The notes: a model not told the origin generated them from the sequence alone. Positions 29,660 through 39,093 are shown, counted from the first letter of the stretch. The stretch is 64,000 bases of DNA from Moorena sp. SIOASIH (GCF_010671925.1 NZ_JAAHIH010000001.1:372001-436000); one strand, 5' to 3'. Made by a program: numbers and translations.

Positions 29660-30256
29660 GTAAACATTTAGCCGTCAGCGGTCAGGGGTCAGGGGTCAGC
29701 CGTCAGCGGTCAGCCGTCAGCGGTCAGCCGTCAGCGGTCAGGGGTCAGGGGTCAGGGGTCAGCCGTCAGCGGTCAGCGGTCAGGGGTCAGCCATTCGCGA
29801 ATGGCTGACGTAACAGAGATTAAACCAATGCTTACTTGTTGTCTTGATGCAATAGCGAGTGGGGGAAACCACGGCAGTCGCTGGGGGAACGGCAGTCGCT
29901 CATGGGGGAGACCACGGCAGTCGCTCATGGGGGAAACCACGGCAGTTGCTCATGGGGGGAACCCCCAAGACCGCACTGCCTCCCCAAGACCGCGCTGCCT
30001 CCCCAAGACCGCGCTGCCTCCCCAAGACCGCGCTGCCTCCCCAAGACCGCGCTGCCTCCCCAAGACCGCGCTGCATCGCTTATTTAAAAGCTGAAAGCTG
30101 ATAGCTCAGAGCTGAGAGCTGATAGCTGAGAGCTGATAGCTGAGAGCTGAGAGCTGAGAGCTGAGAGCTGATAGCTGATAGCTGATAGCTGAGAGCTGAG
30201 AGCTGAGAGCTGAGAGCTGATAGCTGAGAGCTGAGAGCTGATAGCTGAATGCTTAG
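29660..30256 (+). mobile_element. Composite family 1 MITE-like element containing an inverted family 2 element
   Basis: It starts GTAAACATTTAGC (degenerate left end) 1 bp after the kdsC stop and ends GCTGAATGCTTAG. The left part is GTCAGCGGTCAGCC-type heptamers (29672-29795), the right part AGCTGATAGCTGAG heptamers (30090-30250). A family 2 element (29841-30081) is inserted between them. No target duplication was found, so the two ends may derive from different copies. Long open frames across it are repeat translations. Confidence 0.65.
29841..30081 (-). repeat. Family 2 element, long copy in reverse orientation
   Basis: The reverse complement matches 17961-18183 almost base for base, including the unusual order of CCGTGG units, but has one more 19-bp unit. 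The end near 29841 reads GTCTTGATGCAATAGCG. It is nested inside a family 1 element. Confidence 0.8.
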
Positions 30257-30520
30257 GCCCCTGCAGCTTAGAACTTAAACTCTACAGCTGAACCAAAAGC
30301 TCAGTGGACAAGAATTGACGCAAACACTATCAGAAAAATACTTTTGCAAGAGGTCTAATACTATCCCGATTCAAAAAATAACTTCTGAAAGGGTTAGTAG
30401 GCAATGCTTCTCAAGTAGAAGTCTCTGATGATAGCAAATCCGTTAAAAACCCCCTTTATAGTTTAGTCCTTGAGGTGCGGACGAAAGTTTGTGGACACGC
30501 GACTTCGTCCTCGTCTGGGC

Positions 30521-30679
30521 GTAAGCATTCAGCCGTCAGCCGTCAGCCGTCAGCCATTCCCGTAGCGTGGCCACAAGCCTTGGCCAAAGGCCACGCTACG
30601 GGAATGGCTGATAGCACCTCAAGTAGCACCATCTGTAGTGCATTAGCTGATAGCTGATAGCTGATAGCTGAATGCTTAC
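30521..30679 (+). mobile_element. MITE-like element, family 1, with perfect 8-bp TSD
   Basis: Exact ends GTAAGCATTCAGC and GCTGAATGCTTAC. It is flanked by GTCTGGGC at 30513-30520 and 30680-30687. Inside are GTCAGCC heptamers, a palindrome around CCGTAGCGTGGCC...GGCCACGCTACGG (about 30560-30602), and AGCTGAT heptamers. Confidence 0.9.
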
Positions 30680-30771
30680 GTCTGGGCTAAAGGGGGGTTA
30701 TCAAAGCTGATTGGCTATGACTTTGCAAGCCTTCAGCTTGGGAGGGTTAAGACTTTTTTCTGTTAACCAGG

Positions 30772-32067
30772 ATGCTGAATATTCCCATAAACAAAATGAC
30801 CAATTGTAAGCCTGTTAAACGCATCATTACCTGTCAAGGCAGCATTCAACTAGTGACTGCCTTATCAGTCCTTAGTTACAGAGAAAAACAGCAAAAAGAC
30901 CTTAATATTAAATACGAAGACTACCTTGTTATTTATAATCTCTATTCTCCCCCAGGGCAAATTGATGAATTTGCCGCCTTTATCAAAACTATAGCAGAGT
31001 TAGTGGGTGATTGGCATAAAATTGTGTACATCACCCCTGAGCAGCTCAGTGATATTGAGAGTCGAGTAGACTATTCCAGCCCATCAAAAATTTTCCGGAT
31101 GGTCCATGAAATGGTTGGCACTAACAGGGCTGATGAAATTTACCTGTGCCGGAATTGGATGTTTGGAAATAAGCTACTTATTAATATTTACAAATCTGCC
31201 CAAAAAATTTGTTACGGTGATAGTATTGGCTTTTATTTTTCAGTAAATTCAAAAGCTCTGTTTCCAGAATCTAAAGAAAATAAGCCTAGCTTAATTAACT
31301 ATTTTAAAGCAAATAAACAATCTTTATTAAATAAAACAAAAACAAGTTTAAGACTAAAAACGTCCCTAAAGCCTAGACTAAAATTTGATATCGGTTATTT
31401 TGTATTGCCTGAAGTTTTTGGGGAATCACCTCCCATGAAAACTGTCACCTTAAATAAGCTGTGGCTTCTCGAAACTTTTCAAAAGCTGAGGGGTTTGGTA
31501 AACCCAGAATACATTCTCCAGTTTCGCAAGAACATTGCTGAGTCTCCCGTCTCAATTCTACTCACTTCAAATTTGTCTGAGGCGGGTAGAATGTCTCTGG
31601 AGAATGAAATTGCTGCTTACCGTGAATTGCTGATCTGTGAAGGTATAGAGCCAAACACAGTACTGGTGCTAAAACCCCATCCTAGAGATGACAATCTCAA
31701 ACTCCAGAAGTTGGAGTATGCCCTATCTGACTTGTTTGATAAAATAATAGTTTTATCAGAACCAGACCTCTTTTTTCTCCCGTTTGAGGTATTTTTTTCC
31801 GAAGCTTTCCTCCCCCTAGATTCAAGCCGACATAATCAACCCAGGGTGTTTGCAGTCAGTACAGCTTGTTTATCCCTAAAGCTACTGTTTAATGTTCCCA
31901 GTATTGTTGGCTTTGGCGACCAAATTACTACCAAGCTTTTCTATGAAAATTATGCAGCTGGTAGGTTGGAACACGAGGGGGAGTTAAGAGCAGCAATCAA
32001 CAAAGTTGAAGTACCTGCAATCATTACCAATGGATTATCTGGCGTTGCTGAATTAAGTAATGGCTAG
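30772..32067 (+). CDS. Polysialyltransferase-like glycosyltransferase
   Basis: A 431-aa protein. The N terminus RIITCQGSIQLVTALSVLSY and IYNLYSPPGQIDEFAAFI resemble the A-2,8-polysialyltransferase family (GT52/GT38-like). In the C-terminal half the bacterial sialyltransferase HP motif is visible as LKPHPRD (His303-Pro304), and the Ser/Thr motif as VSTACLSLKLLF (near residue 363), followed by ...SIVGFGDQIT. These enzymes use CMP-activated nonulosonates. No sialic-acid synthesis genes are in the window, but kdsABCD are, so CMP-Kdo as donor is a reasonable hypothesis. Start ATG 30772 is preceded by CCAGGATG; ATG 30796 is an alternative. Confidence 0.65.
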   Translation: MLNIPINKMTNCKPVKRIITCQGSIQLVTALSVLSYREKQQKDLNIKYEDYLVIYNLYSPPGQIDEFAAFIKTIAELVGDWHKIVYITPEQLSDIESRVDYSSPSKIFRMVHEMVGTNRADEIYLCRNWMFGNKLLINIYKSAQKICYGDSIGFYFSVNSKALFPESKENKPSLINYFKANKQSLLNKTKTSLRLKTSLKPRLKFDIGYFVLPEVFGESPPMKTVTLNKLWLLETFQKLRGLVNPEYILQFRKNIAESPVSILLTSNLSEAGRMSLENEIAAYRELLICEGIEPNTVLVLKPHPRDDNLKLQKLEYALSDLFDKIIVLSEPDLFFLPFEVFFSEAFLPLDSSRHNQPRVFAVSTACLSLKLLFNVPSIVGFGDQITTKLFYENYAAGRLEHEGELRAAINKVEVPAIITNGLSGVAELSNG

Positions 32068-32108
32068 GAGTAGAGTGGGCATCCTGCCCGCGAAATGAAA
32101 CGGGCGCT

Positions 32109-32205
32109 GTCTTGATGCAATAGCGAGTGGGGGAAACCACGGCAGTTGCTCATGGGGGGAACCCCCAAGACCGCACTGCCTCCCCTGTTCCGAAGCTGCA
32201 TCGCT
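32109..32205 (-). repeat. Family 2 element, short copy
   Basis: TGTCTTGATGCAATAGCGAGTGG at the left and GCTGCATCGCT at the right. Inside are one CCACGGCAGTTGCTCATGGG unit and one AAGACCGCACTGCC unit. The orientation is opposite to the copies at 3503 and 17961. Confidence 0.7.
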
Positions 32206-32375
32206 ACTTGAGATGCTTTTGAATAAAACAGGTAAGCATTGGAATAATGCTGAGTTACATCTTTTGAATAAAACAGGTAAGCATTGCTTTAATCTCTGTT
32301 ACTTCAGCATTAGGCTGACTGCTGACTGCTGACTGCTGACTGCTGACTGCTGAAGTAAAAAAAATCCCAATTCAA

Positions 32376-32744
32376 GTAGGGTGGGCAAAGTAATATTATC
32401 TAGAAGACTCCTTTGAACGAAACTGTTTTTGCCCACCCTACAAGCTAGCATTTATCAACCGAGTAGGGTGGGCAAAGTAATATTATCTAGAAGACTCCTT
32501 TGAACGAAACTGTTTTTGCCCACCCTACAAGCTACTTTGTACCTAACTGAAGTAAAAAAAATCCCAATTCAAGTAGGGTGGGCAAAGTAATCTTATCTAG
32601 AAGACTCCTTTGAACGAAACTGTTTTTGCCCACCCGACAAGCTACTTTCTAACTGAAGTAAAAAAAATCCCAATTCAAGTAGGGTGGGCAAAGTAATCTT
32701 ATCTAGAAGACTCCTTTGAACGAAACTGTTTTTGCCCACCCTAC
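32376..32744 (+). repeat. Four tandem 66-bp hairpin repeats (GTAGGGTGGGC...GCCCACCCTAC)
   Basis: Copies at 32376-32441, 32463-32528, 32573-32638 and 32679-32744. Each has arms GTAGGGTGGGCAAA and TTTGCCCACCCTAC around a conserved 38-bp centre that includes TCTAGAAGACTCC. One arm has a T-to-G change (CCCGAC, 32635-32638). Spacers (for example AACTGAAGTAAAAAAAATCCC) are also partly repeated, so this is true tandem duplication. It ends 32 bp before a glycosyltransferase start codon. Confidence 0.85.
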
Positions 32745-32776
32745 AAGCTAGCATTTATCAAAAGTAACCGAGCACC

Positions 32777-34027
32777 ATGAAAGTCCTACATATCAATCAG
32801 TCTGATATTTCTGGGGGAGCCGCGATCGCAGGCTACCGACTCCATCAAGGTTTGCTGGGTCAAGGCGCAGACTCACGCTTGTTAGTCTGGAGGCTCAAAA
32901 CTAGTAGTGATCGCGTAGATTCTGCTCCCCGTTTAGCCATTCTAGATAAACTAACTGCCCCGATTACCCAACAACTAGGACTCTACTATATTAATAAACT
33001 GGGCACCTTTAATATTCCTAAGCACAGCTTTTACAAAAACGCCGATGTCCTCAATTTTCATGTCCTTCATGGTGCCAGTAGTGGATTCTTTAACTATCTA
33101 GCAATCCCTTCATTAACTAAACGTAAACCTGCTGTGTTTACTTTCCATGATATGTGGAGCTTTACTGGACATTGTGCTTATAGCTATGACTGCGATCGCT
33201 GGAAAAGTGGTTGTGGCAAGTGTCCCGATCTAGATACCTACCCAGCTATTCCAAAAGATAACACTCATATAGAGTGGAAGCTAAAAAACTGGGCTTATAG
33301 TCACTCAAACTTAACAATTGTCACTCCCAGTCGCTGGCTTTGTGAGCAAGCTAAGCAAAGTATGCTCAACCGCTTTGGGATTCACCATATTCCATATGGT
33401 ATTAATACCGAAGTCTATCAGCCTCTCGAATCCAAACAGTGCAAATCTGTACTCGGCATTCCCACGTCCAAAAAAGTTCTGATGTTTGCAGCAACAAACT
33501 TAGCAGAGAACCGCAAGGGCGGCGATTTGCTCTTGAAAGCGTTGCAAAGTCTACCCCAGTCCCTCAAGGCTGAAACTGTAGTGCTAACGTTTGGTAGTGG
33601 TGGCGAAACCATTGCTGAGACTGTTGGCATGCCAGCATTGAATCTTGGTTATGCCAGCAATGATCGCTTTAAAGCCATTGCCTATTCTGCTGCTGATTTG
33701 TTTCTTTTCCCCACCCGTGCGGACAATCTTCCCTTGGTGCTGCAAGAGAGTATGGCTTGTGGTACACCCATGGTGTCTTTCAAAATCGGCGGCGTTCCCG
33801 ATTTGGTACGTCCTGGTATTACTGGTTACTTAGCTCAACCAGAGGATATTCAAGATTTCTGTAATGGCATTGTGCAGCTACTAGAAGACAAACATCTACG
33901 GGAAAGCATGGCACAACAGTGTCGTGCTATTGCTTTAGAAGAATACTCACTCGAACTGCAAGCCCAGCGATATATCGACCTATATCATCAGGTCTTACAA
34001 AAGAATAGCGCTGCGCCCAGGGAATAG
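32777..34027 (+). CDS. GT4 family glycosyltransferase (paralogue of the gene at 37432)
   Basis: A 416-aa GT-B enzyme. The N-terminal acceptor half starts MKVLHINQSDISGGAAIAGYRLHQGL and contains TFHDMWSFTGHCAYSYDCDRW. The donor-binding half has LMFAATNLAENRKGGDLLLKAL and the E-x7-E-type LVLQESMACGTPMVSFKIGGVPDLV (about 320-345). This type uses nucleotide-sugar donors with retention. It is clearly related to the protein at 37432-38682 over its whole length, including the Cys-rich YSYDC/YNHDCDRY segment, so the pair arose by duplication. Specificity is unknown. Confidence 0.85.
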   Translation: MKVLHINQSDISGGAAIAGYRLHQGLLGQGADSRLLVWRLKTSSDRVDSAPRLAILDKLTAPITQQLGLYYINKLGTFNIPKHSFYKNADVLNFHVLHGASSGFFNYLAIPSLTKRKPAVFTFHDMWSFTGHCAYSYDCDRWKSGCGKCPDLDTYPAIPKDNTHIEWKLKNWAYSHSNLTIVTPSRWLCEQAKQSMLNRFGIHHIPYGINTEVYQPLESKQCKSVLGIPTSKKVLMFAATNLAENRKGGDLLLKALQSLPQSLKAETVVLTFGSGGETIAETVGMPALNLGYASNDRFKAIAYSAADLFLFPTRADNLPLVLQESMACGTPMVSFKIGGVPDLVRPGITGYLAQPEDIQDFCNGIVQLLEDKHLRESMAQQCRAIALEEYSLELQAQRYIDLYHQVLQKNSAAPRE

Positions 34028-34745
34028 GGAACAGGGAAAGAGAGGGGGGTGTGGGAGGTGTGGGAGGTGTGGGGAGATGGGGAGATGGAGAGATGGGGAG
34101 ATGGGGAGATGGAGAGATGGAGAGATGGGGAGTCAAATCAGCAACTGGCGTGGTTTCCACAGGGCTTTCAAGGTTCTCCCGCAAGCCATTGCACACAGCC
34201 CCTCCCCCATGAGCAACTTCGCGCTTTGAGATTGGTTTTAGCAATTATTCGTCCCTTGAATTTGTCAACACCATTACGCCCATTGCTATAGAAAGCGATC
34301 GCATCGGTCAACAGCACTATCGGATTACTGTAGAAAGCTATATAGCAATCCGTGTAGGAATTGTGAGAATTTTTGATGCCATATTCCCTACTCCCTACTC
34401 CCTACTCCCTACTCCCTACTCCCTACTCCCTACTCCCTACTCCCTACTCCCTACTCCCGACTCCCGACTCCCTACTCCCTACTCCCGACTCCCTACTCCC
34501 TACTCCCGACTCCCGACTCCCGACTCCCTACTCCCTACTCCCTACTCCCTACTCCCTACTCCCTACTCCCTTTGCTATATCAATTTCATGTGGTGGGTGA
34601 TTAAATGTGAGCAAGATTTTTTGAAATTAGTATTAGAGAGAGCATATCAATAAATCTGGAAAAGGAAAATTCTGGTAGGTGGTATTTATATTAGTATGTA
34701 TTGTTAGCTGGTCGTGAGATTTAACTATTTGAAGAGGTTATAACC
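34028..34745. other. Intergenic region made of low-complexity tandem repeats
   Basis: A GGGGAGATGG/GTGGGAGGTG run lies at 34045-34132, then unique sequence with a HIP1-like GCGATCGC at about 34294. A long CTACTCC heptamer array covers 34384-34570. Open frames rich in SLLPTPY or GDGEMERW are repeat translations. No gene seen. Confidence 0.6.
34384..34570. repeat. Heptanucleotide tandem array (CTACTCC/CGACTCC)
   Basis: About 26 consecutive 7-bp units, CTACTCC with interspersed CGACTCC variants. This matches the short tandemly repeated repetitive (STRR) heptamers known from filamentous cyanobacteria. A complementary GGGAGTA array lies at 63671-63728. Confidence 0.9.
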
Positions 34746-35957
34746 TTGAAAACCATTGCTCTGATTGAGGAAAATTGGAATGGGCACCGTCCAACATACC
34801 TCAAGGTTTTCACCAAAACTTTGCTTGAGCTTGGTCATCAAGTGATAGCCTTCTGCCCAGAACCATCAGAATTGACTGAATGGGTTGCCTTTAACTGCTC
34901 TAAGTATCAAGAGCAATTCCAGGTTTTTGAATGTCAAACACCAGAGCCTAGCTCATTTCCGATCAATGGAATTCGCACAGCCCTGAATGCAGTAAAACGC
35001 TGGTGCTACGCCAAAGCTATCATTCAGCATGCTTCATCTAAAATTGGTAAAGTACCCGATCTAGTTTTTTTTCCCTGGGTTGATAGTTGCTTAGCACCTT
35101 ACCTGCTACACCATGTAGTAGACAGGATTTTCCCTTACCGTTGGTCTGGTCTCTATTTTCACCCTCGTCATTTGAGGCTTAAACAAAAGTTTTGGTCTAT
35201 CAATAGAGGTCCTCTAAAACCTCATGGTGTTTTAAAGTCTTCTCATTGCCCAGCTATTGCTGTTCTCGACGAAGGGATTGCTAACAAATTACAAAGCAAA
35301 ATCAACGGTAAAAATGTAATTACTTTTCCCGATTTTGCCGACGAGTCAGCCCCAGACTTGAATTGGTCAATCGTGAAACAAATTCAAGCCAAAGCCGATG
35401 GCAAAAAAATAATTGGATTACTAGGGGTACAATCCAAGCGCAAAGGAGTTCTGACACTTTTAGAAGTTGCTCAGCAGATGGTGAAAGAAGACTATTTTTT
35501 TGTCTTCGCTGGTCAGTTATCCAAGCAGACCTACACTTCCCAGGAGCAAGCCAGACTCCAGACTCTTCTTAACTTAAAGTTACCTAACTGCTTTTTTTAT
35601 TTTGAACGTATTCCTGATGAAGCAAAAGTAAACGCTTTAGTTAGTACTTGCGATATCTTATTTGCTGGCTATAATAACTTCCCCCACAGTAGCAATATCC
35701 TGACTAAAGCAGCAGTCTTTGAAAAACCTGTGATTGTGAGCACCAACTTTTGTATGGCAGAGAGAGTTCGCAAATTTAAATTGGGTTTAAGTATCAATGA
35801 GGGGGATGTGCTGCAATGTATTTATGCTATAGGTCGCCTCTGTAGTCAACTGGAGAAATATAAGCAAGAAGTGCAACCGGATTTTAAGGGTTATAGACGT
35901 CTTCACTCTACTGATCAGCTCATAGAGAAACTTCAGACTATTTTAAATAGTATTTAA
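34746..35957 (+). CDS. GT-B glycosyltransferase
   Basis: A 403-aa protein. The N-terminal half opens TIALIEENWNGHRPTYLKVFTKTLLELGHQVIAFCPEP. The C-terminal half shows IIGLLGVQSKRKGVLTLLEVAQQM (about residues 220-243), YFVFAGQLS, and DILFAGYNNFPHSSNILTKAAVFEKPVIVST (about 303-333), a divergent donor-binding region with the acidic E-x7-E positions weakened. It probably belongs to the GT1/GT4 superfamily. Start TTG at 34746 follows GAAGAGGTTATAACC; no in-frame ATG keeps the conserved beginning. A short gap separates it from the next gene, suggesting an operon 34746-38682. Confidence 0.7.
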   Translation: MKTIALIEENWNGHRPTYLKVFTKTLLELGHQVIAFCPEPSELTEWVAFNCSKYQEQFQVFECQTPEPSSFPINGIRTALNAVKRWCYAKAIIQHASSKIGKVPDLVFFPWVDSCLAPYLLHHVVDRIFPYRWSGLYFHPRHLRLKQKFWSINRGPLKPHGVLKSSHCPAIAVLDEGIANKLQSKINGKNVITFPDFADESAPDLNWSIVKQIQAKADGKKIIGLLGVQSKRKGVLTLLEVAQQMVKEDYFFVFAGQLSKQTYTSQEQARLQTLLNLKLPNCFFYFERIPDEAKVNALVSTCDILFAGYNNFPHSSNILTKAAVFEKPVIVSTNFCMAERVRKFKLGLSINEGDVLQCIYAIGRLCSQLEKYKQEVQPDFKGYRRLHSTDQLIEKLQTILNSI

Positions 35958-36007
35958 CAGGTCGCTATTGAAAACTAATAATTTTGATATTAATTCTATA
36001 GATAGAG

Positions 36008-36910
36008 ATGAAAACTCCAGTTGCGTTCATAATCTTCAAACGACCAGATACTACTGAGAGAGTATTTGAGGTAATTCGCAAAGCCAAACCTCCCAAACTT
36101 TTAGTAATTGCTGATGGACCCCGTGCCGATCGACCAGGTGAAGCAGAAAAGTGTGCTGCAGCTCGTGCAATTATTGAGCGTGTCGATTGGGATTGTGAGG
36201 TTTTGGAAAACTACTCTGATGTAAACATGGGCTGCTGTCAGAGAGTGTCAAGTGGAATAGACTGGGTTTTTAACACCGTTGAAGAAGCAATTATTCTTGA
36301 AGATGATTGTCTTCCAAATCCCGATTTTTTCCCATTTTGTGAAAATCTCTTAGAGAGATATCGAGACGATGAGCGAGTCATGCTCATTAGTGGGACTAAC
36401 TTTCTAGATCAATGGAAGTCTGATATTCAGAGTTATCATTTCTCATATTATACTCCAACTTGGGGTTGGGCTTCTTGGCGAAGGGCATGGAACTATTATG
36501 ATATTAATATGAGTCTTTGGTCAAATCCTGAGATCAAAAATCGGATCAGGGATGTCTTGGCAAATAAAGAGCATTACAAATCACTTAAAAAATCTTTTGA
36601 ATATACACTAAACGGTAAGTATGATGCTTGGGATTACCGATGGACTTTTGCAATACTTGCCCAGTCTGGATTATCAGTTGTTCCTGCTGTAAACCTGATT
36701 TTAAATATTGGTTTTGGTGAAGATGCAACTCATACAGTGTCACCCGATAACGAACGAGCAAAACTTAAAACATCAAGTCTTAAATATCCGATACAATATA
36801 ACAAGTTTACAGCTGTAGATAGAGATTTTGATAACAGTTATTATCAAAAGTTTCTTAAACGCTCTAAAATTAAAAAAATCAAAAAAATCTTAAAGTATTT
36901 TATAAAATAG
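36008..36910 (+). CDS. GT-A glycosyltransferase (GT2/GT13-like)
   Basis: A 300-aa protein: PVAFIIFKRPDTTERVFEVIRKAKPPKLLVIADGPR (residues 4-39), EVLENYSDVNMGCCQRVSSGIDWVF, and the metal-binding LEDDCLPNPDFF with the acidic triad at 98-100. Later YYTPTWGWASWRRAWNYYD (about 149-167) is typical of a group of capsule-locus nucleotide-diphospho-sugar transferases resembling the N-acetylglucosaminyltransferase I fold. A short lysine-rich tail ends the protein. Donor unknown. RBS AGAGATG is weak, but the conserved strand starts at residue 4. Confidence 0.75.
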   Translation: MKTPVAFIIFKRPDTTERVFEVIRKAKPPKLLVIADGPRADRPGEAEKCAAARAIIERVDWDCEVLENYSDVNMGCCQRVSSGIDWVFNTVEEAIILEDDCLPNPDFFPFCENLLERYRDDERVMLISGTNFLDQWKSDIQSYHFSYYTPTWGWASWRRAWNYYDINMSLWSNPEIKNRIRDVLANKEHYKSLKKSFEYTLNGKYDAWDYRWTFAILAQSGLSVVPAVNLILNIGFGEDATHTVSPDNERAKLKTSSLKYPIQYNKFTAVDRDFDNSYYQKFLKRSKIKKIKKILKYFIK

Positions 36911-36955
36911 GCAAGATCAGGGAGCAGGTCAAAGGCCCAGCGAAGCCCAGAACAG

Positions 36956-37435
36956 ATGAACTATATACTATCAGAGCAAGCTCAAACACATGAGGGGGCT
37001 ATAGCTTTAGTACAAATCTACTACATAAGTGACATGCTCCCTCTCGTATCGGTAGCACGATTTTTGGATAAAAACTCTGAAAAACAATCATTGATAGAGC
37101 GACTAGCTTCTAAGGATGCCTATTGGTTTTACAAAACGTTTAGAACGTTTAATCTCAGAAATAATATTGCCAAATATCTAATGACTCTGATCCCAGGCAA
37201 TGAAGCACGACAGGCATTTGAAGTAGGGTTGTTTCGGAATTCAGGTGAAATTCATTATTGGATGTATGACCGCTTTTCTTTACGACGACTGCTTGAGCGC
37301 TCAAGATTTGTGGAGGTGCGCGTTTGTAGTGCTGATTCAAGCCGTATTCAAGATTTTAACAGCTACGGTCTAGATATGGTTAATGGCAAAATGCGTAAAC
37401 CTGATTCACTGTTCATGGAAGGTATTAAACCATGA
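36956..37435 (+). pseudogene. 5'-truncated SAM-dependent methyltransferase
   Basis: The 159-aa frame carries only the C-terminal part of a class I methyltransferase found in polysaccharide loci: GEIHYWMYDRFSLRRLLERS...VRVCSADSSRI...FNSYGLDMVNGKMRKPDSLFMEGIKP (about residues 98-159). The SAM-binding glycine loop is absent, and the first ~30 residues look unrelated to the family. A truncated, probably inactive gene is therefore likely. It overlaps the next gene by 4 bp (ATGA at 37432), showing it was once, and may still be, translationally coupled. Confidence 0.6.
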
Positions 37436-38682
37436 AGACTCTAATTGTTAGTAGTTTCGATATATCTGGTGGAGCTGCTCGTGCTGCCTATCGATTACAT
37501 CAGGGCTTGCAAAGCATTAATATAGATTCCCAAATTTTAGTGCAGGAAAAATTTAGTCATGATCAAACAGTAATTGGACCGACAATCAAGTTGGCAGAGG
37601 GCCTAGCCAGGATGAGATGGACGTTTGGCGCTTTACCTCAAAAGCTTTACCCTCAACGGGAAGATACCACGTTTACTACCCAGTGGCTTCCCGATGCAGT
37701 TGTCCCTAAAGTTGCCCAACTTCAGCCCGATATTATTAATCTCCATTGGATTTGTGCTGGCTATGTGCAAATTGAAACCATTGCGAAACTAAAGCGACCG
37801 ATTGTTTGGACTCTTCATGATATGTGGCCATTCACAGGGGGATGTCACTACAATCACGATTGCGATCGCTATACAGCCTCCTGTGGTGCTTGTCCTCAAC
37901 TTCACAGCAGCAAAGACTGGGATTTATCCCGTTGGGTATGGCAGCGCAAAGCCAAGGCTTGGAGAAATCTTGACCTGACGGTTGTCGCCCTTAGCTCATG
38001 GTTAGCCAAATGTGCCAGTGCCAGTTCCCTTTTCCAGGATCTGCCCATTGAGCTAATTCCCAATGGGATTGATACTCAAAAGTACAGACCCATCCATCAG
38101 CAGGTAGCGCGAGAATTACTTAGTTTGCCCCAGGATAAGCAACTTATTCTGTTTGGAGCAGTAAATGCCACTAGTGACAAACGAAAAGGGTTTCAATTGT
38201 TACAACCAGCGCTGCAAGAGCTGAGCCAATCCGGGTGGCGAGATCAACTAGAGTTGGTTATTTTTGGTGACTCTCAGCCAGACAATCCACCTGAGTTTGG
38301 TTTTAAGGCTCACTACTTAGGTACATTGAGCGATGATCTCTCCCTAGCACTAGTCTATGCAGCAGCAGATGTATTTGTTGGCCCTTCCCTTCAAGATAAC
38401 TTGCCAAACACAGTGATGGAAGCGATCGCTTGTGGAACTCCTTGCGTCGCCTTCAACATTGGCGGGATGCCCGATCTGATTGAGCACCAGAAAAACGGCT
38501 ATTTAGCCCAACCTTACAAAATTGAGGCTCTGGCTCAAGGAATTGCTTGGGTGCTAGAGAACACAGAGCGACATCAGAAACTATCCTACCGCGCCCGCGA
38601 GAAGGTAGAAAAAGAATTTACCTTGGAAATTCAAGCAAGACGCTACTTATCTCTTTTTAATGAAATTTTATCGGGGGTATAA
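37432..38682 (+). CDS. GT4 family glycosyltransferase (paralogue of the gene at 32777)
   Basis: A 416-aa GT-B protein: MKTLIVSSFDISGGAARAAYRLHQGL, WTLHDMWPFTGGCHYNHDCDRYTASCGACPQL (about 121-152, three conserved cysteines), LILFGAVNATSDKRKGFQLL, and the donor motif MEAIACGTPCVAFNIGGMPDLIEH (about 324-347). It has the same length and architecture as the enzyme at 32777-34027. The ATG overlaps the stop of the truncated methyltransferase gene. It probably adds one sugar of the repeat unit. Confidence 0.87.
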   Translation: MKTLIVSSFDISGGAARAAYRLHQGLQSINIDSQILVQEKFSHDQTVIGPTIKLAEGLARMRWTFGALPQKLYPQREDTTFTTQWLPDAVVPKVAQLQPDIINLHWICAGYVQIETIAKLKRPIVWTLHDMWPFTGGCHYNHDCDRYTASCGACPQLHSSKDWDLSRWVWQRKAKAWRNLDLTVVALSSWLAKCASASSLFQDLPIELIPNGIDTQKYRPIHQQVARELLSLPQDKQLILFGAVNATSDKRKGFQLLQPALQELSQSGWRDQLELVIFGDSQPDNPPEFGFKAHYLGTLSDDLSLALVYAAADVFVGPSLQDNLPNTVMEAIACGTPCVAFNIGGMPDLIEHQKNGYLAQPYKIEALAQGIAWVLENTERHQKLSYRAREKVEKEFTLEIQARRYLSLFNEILSGV

Positions 38683-38721
38683 TTATCACTAATATGATAA
38701 ATATTATTCCTGAGATACTTA

Positions 38722-39054
38722 GTAAGTATTCAGCCGTCAGCTATCAGCCGTCAGCTAAAAGCTCACGCTACTTGAGGTGCCGTCAGCTGAAGTAACTCAG
38801 CATTATTCCAATGCTTACCTGTTTTCTTCAAAAGCACCTCAAGTAGCATCTCAAGTAGCGCATTAGAGGTTGTCTGAGAAGTCCCATTTGCTACATCCAA
38901 GCCCCCTAAATCCCCCAATTTTGGGGGACTTTTAGAAGCAAATGGACTCTTGTTCCCCCCAAAGTTGGGGGGCTAGGGGGGCAAAATTCAGTATCAAAAA
39001 AATTTTCAGATATCCTCTTAGCTGATAGCTGATAGCTGACGGCTGAATGCTTAC
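38722..39054 (+). mobile_element. MITE-like element, family 1, with an internal palindromic insert
   Basis: The left end GTAAGTATTCAGC lies 40 bp after the glycosyltransferase stop; the right end is GCTGAATGCTTAC. Flanks GATACTTA/GATAACTA agree at 6 of 8 positions, possibly an old duplication. Within it, 38875-38990 carries a CCCCCTAAATCCCCC...GGGGGGCTAGGGGGGC hairpin of the type also seen near 14600-14710. Confidence 0.7.
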
Positions 39055-39093
39055 GATAACTAGGGCTATAAAAATCGTATTAATAGATAGTTT

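Noticed and set aside
30475..30657. 60-codon open frame with SAVSRQPSAIPVAW
   Set aside because: It lies across a family 1 element and reads its GTCAGCC heptamers; not a gene. The frame at 57008-57196 is the same case.
34363..34653. Open frames encoding SLLPTPY repeats
   Set aside because: Product of a heptamer array without ribosome-binding site; low-complexity sequence is open in several frames.
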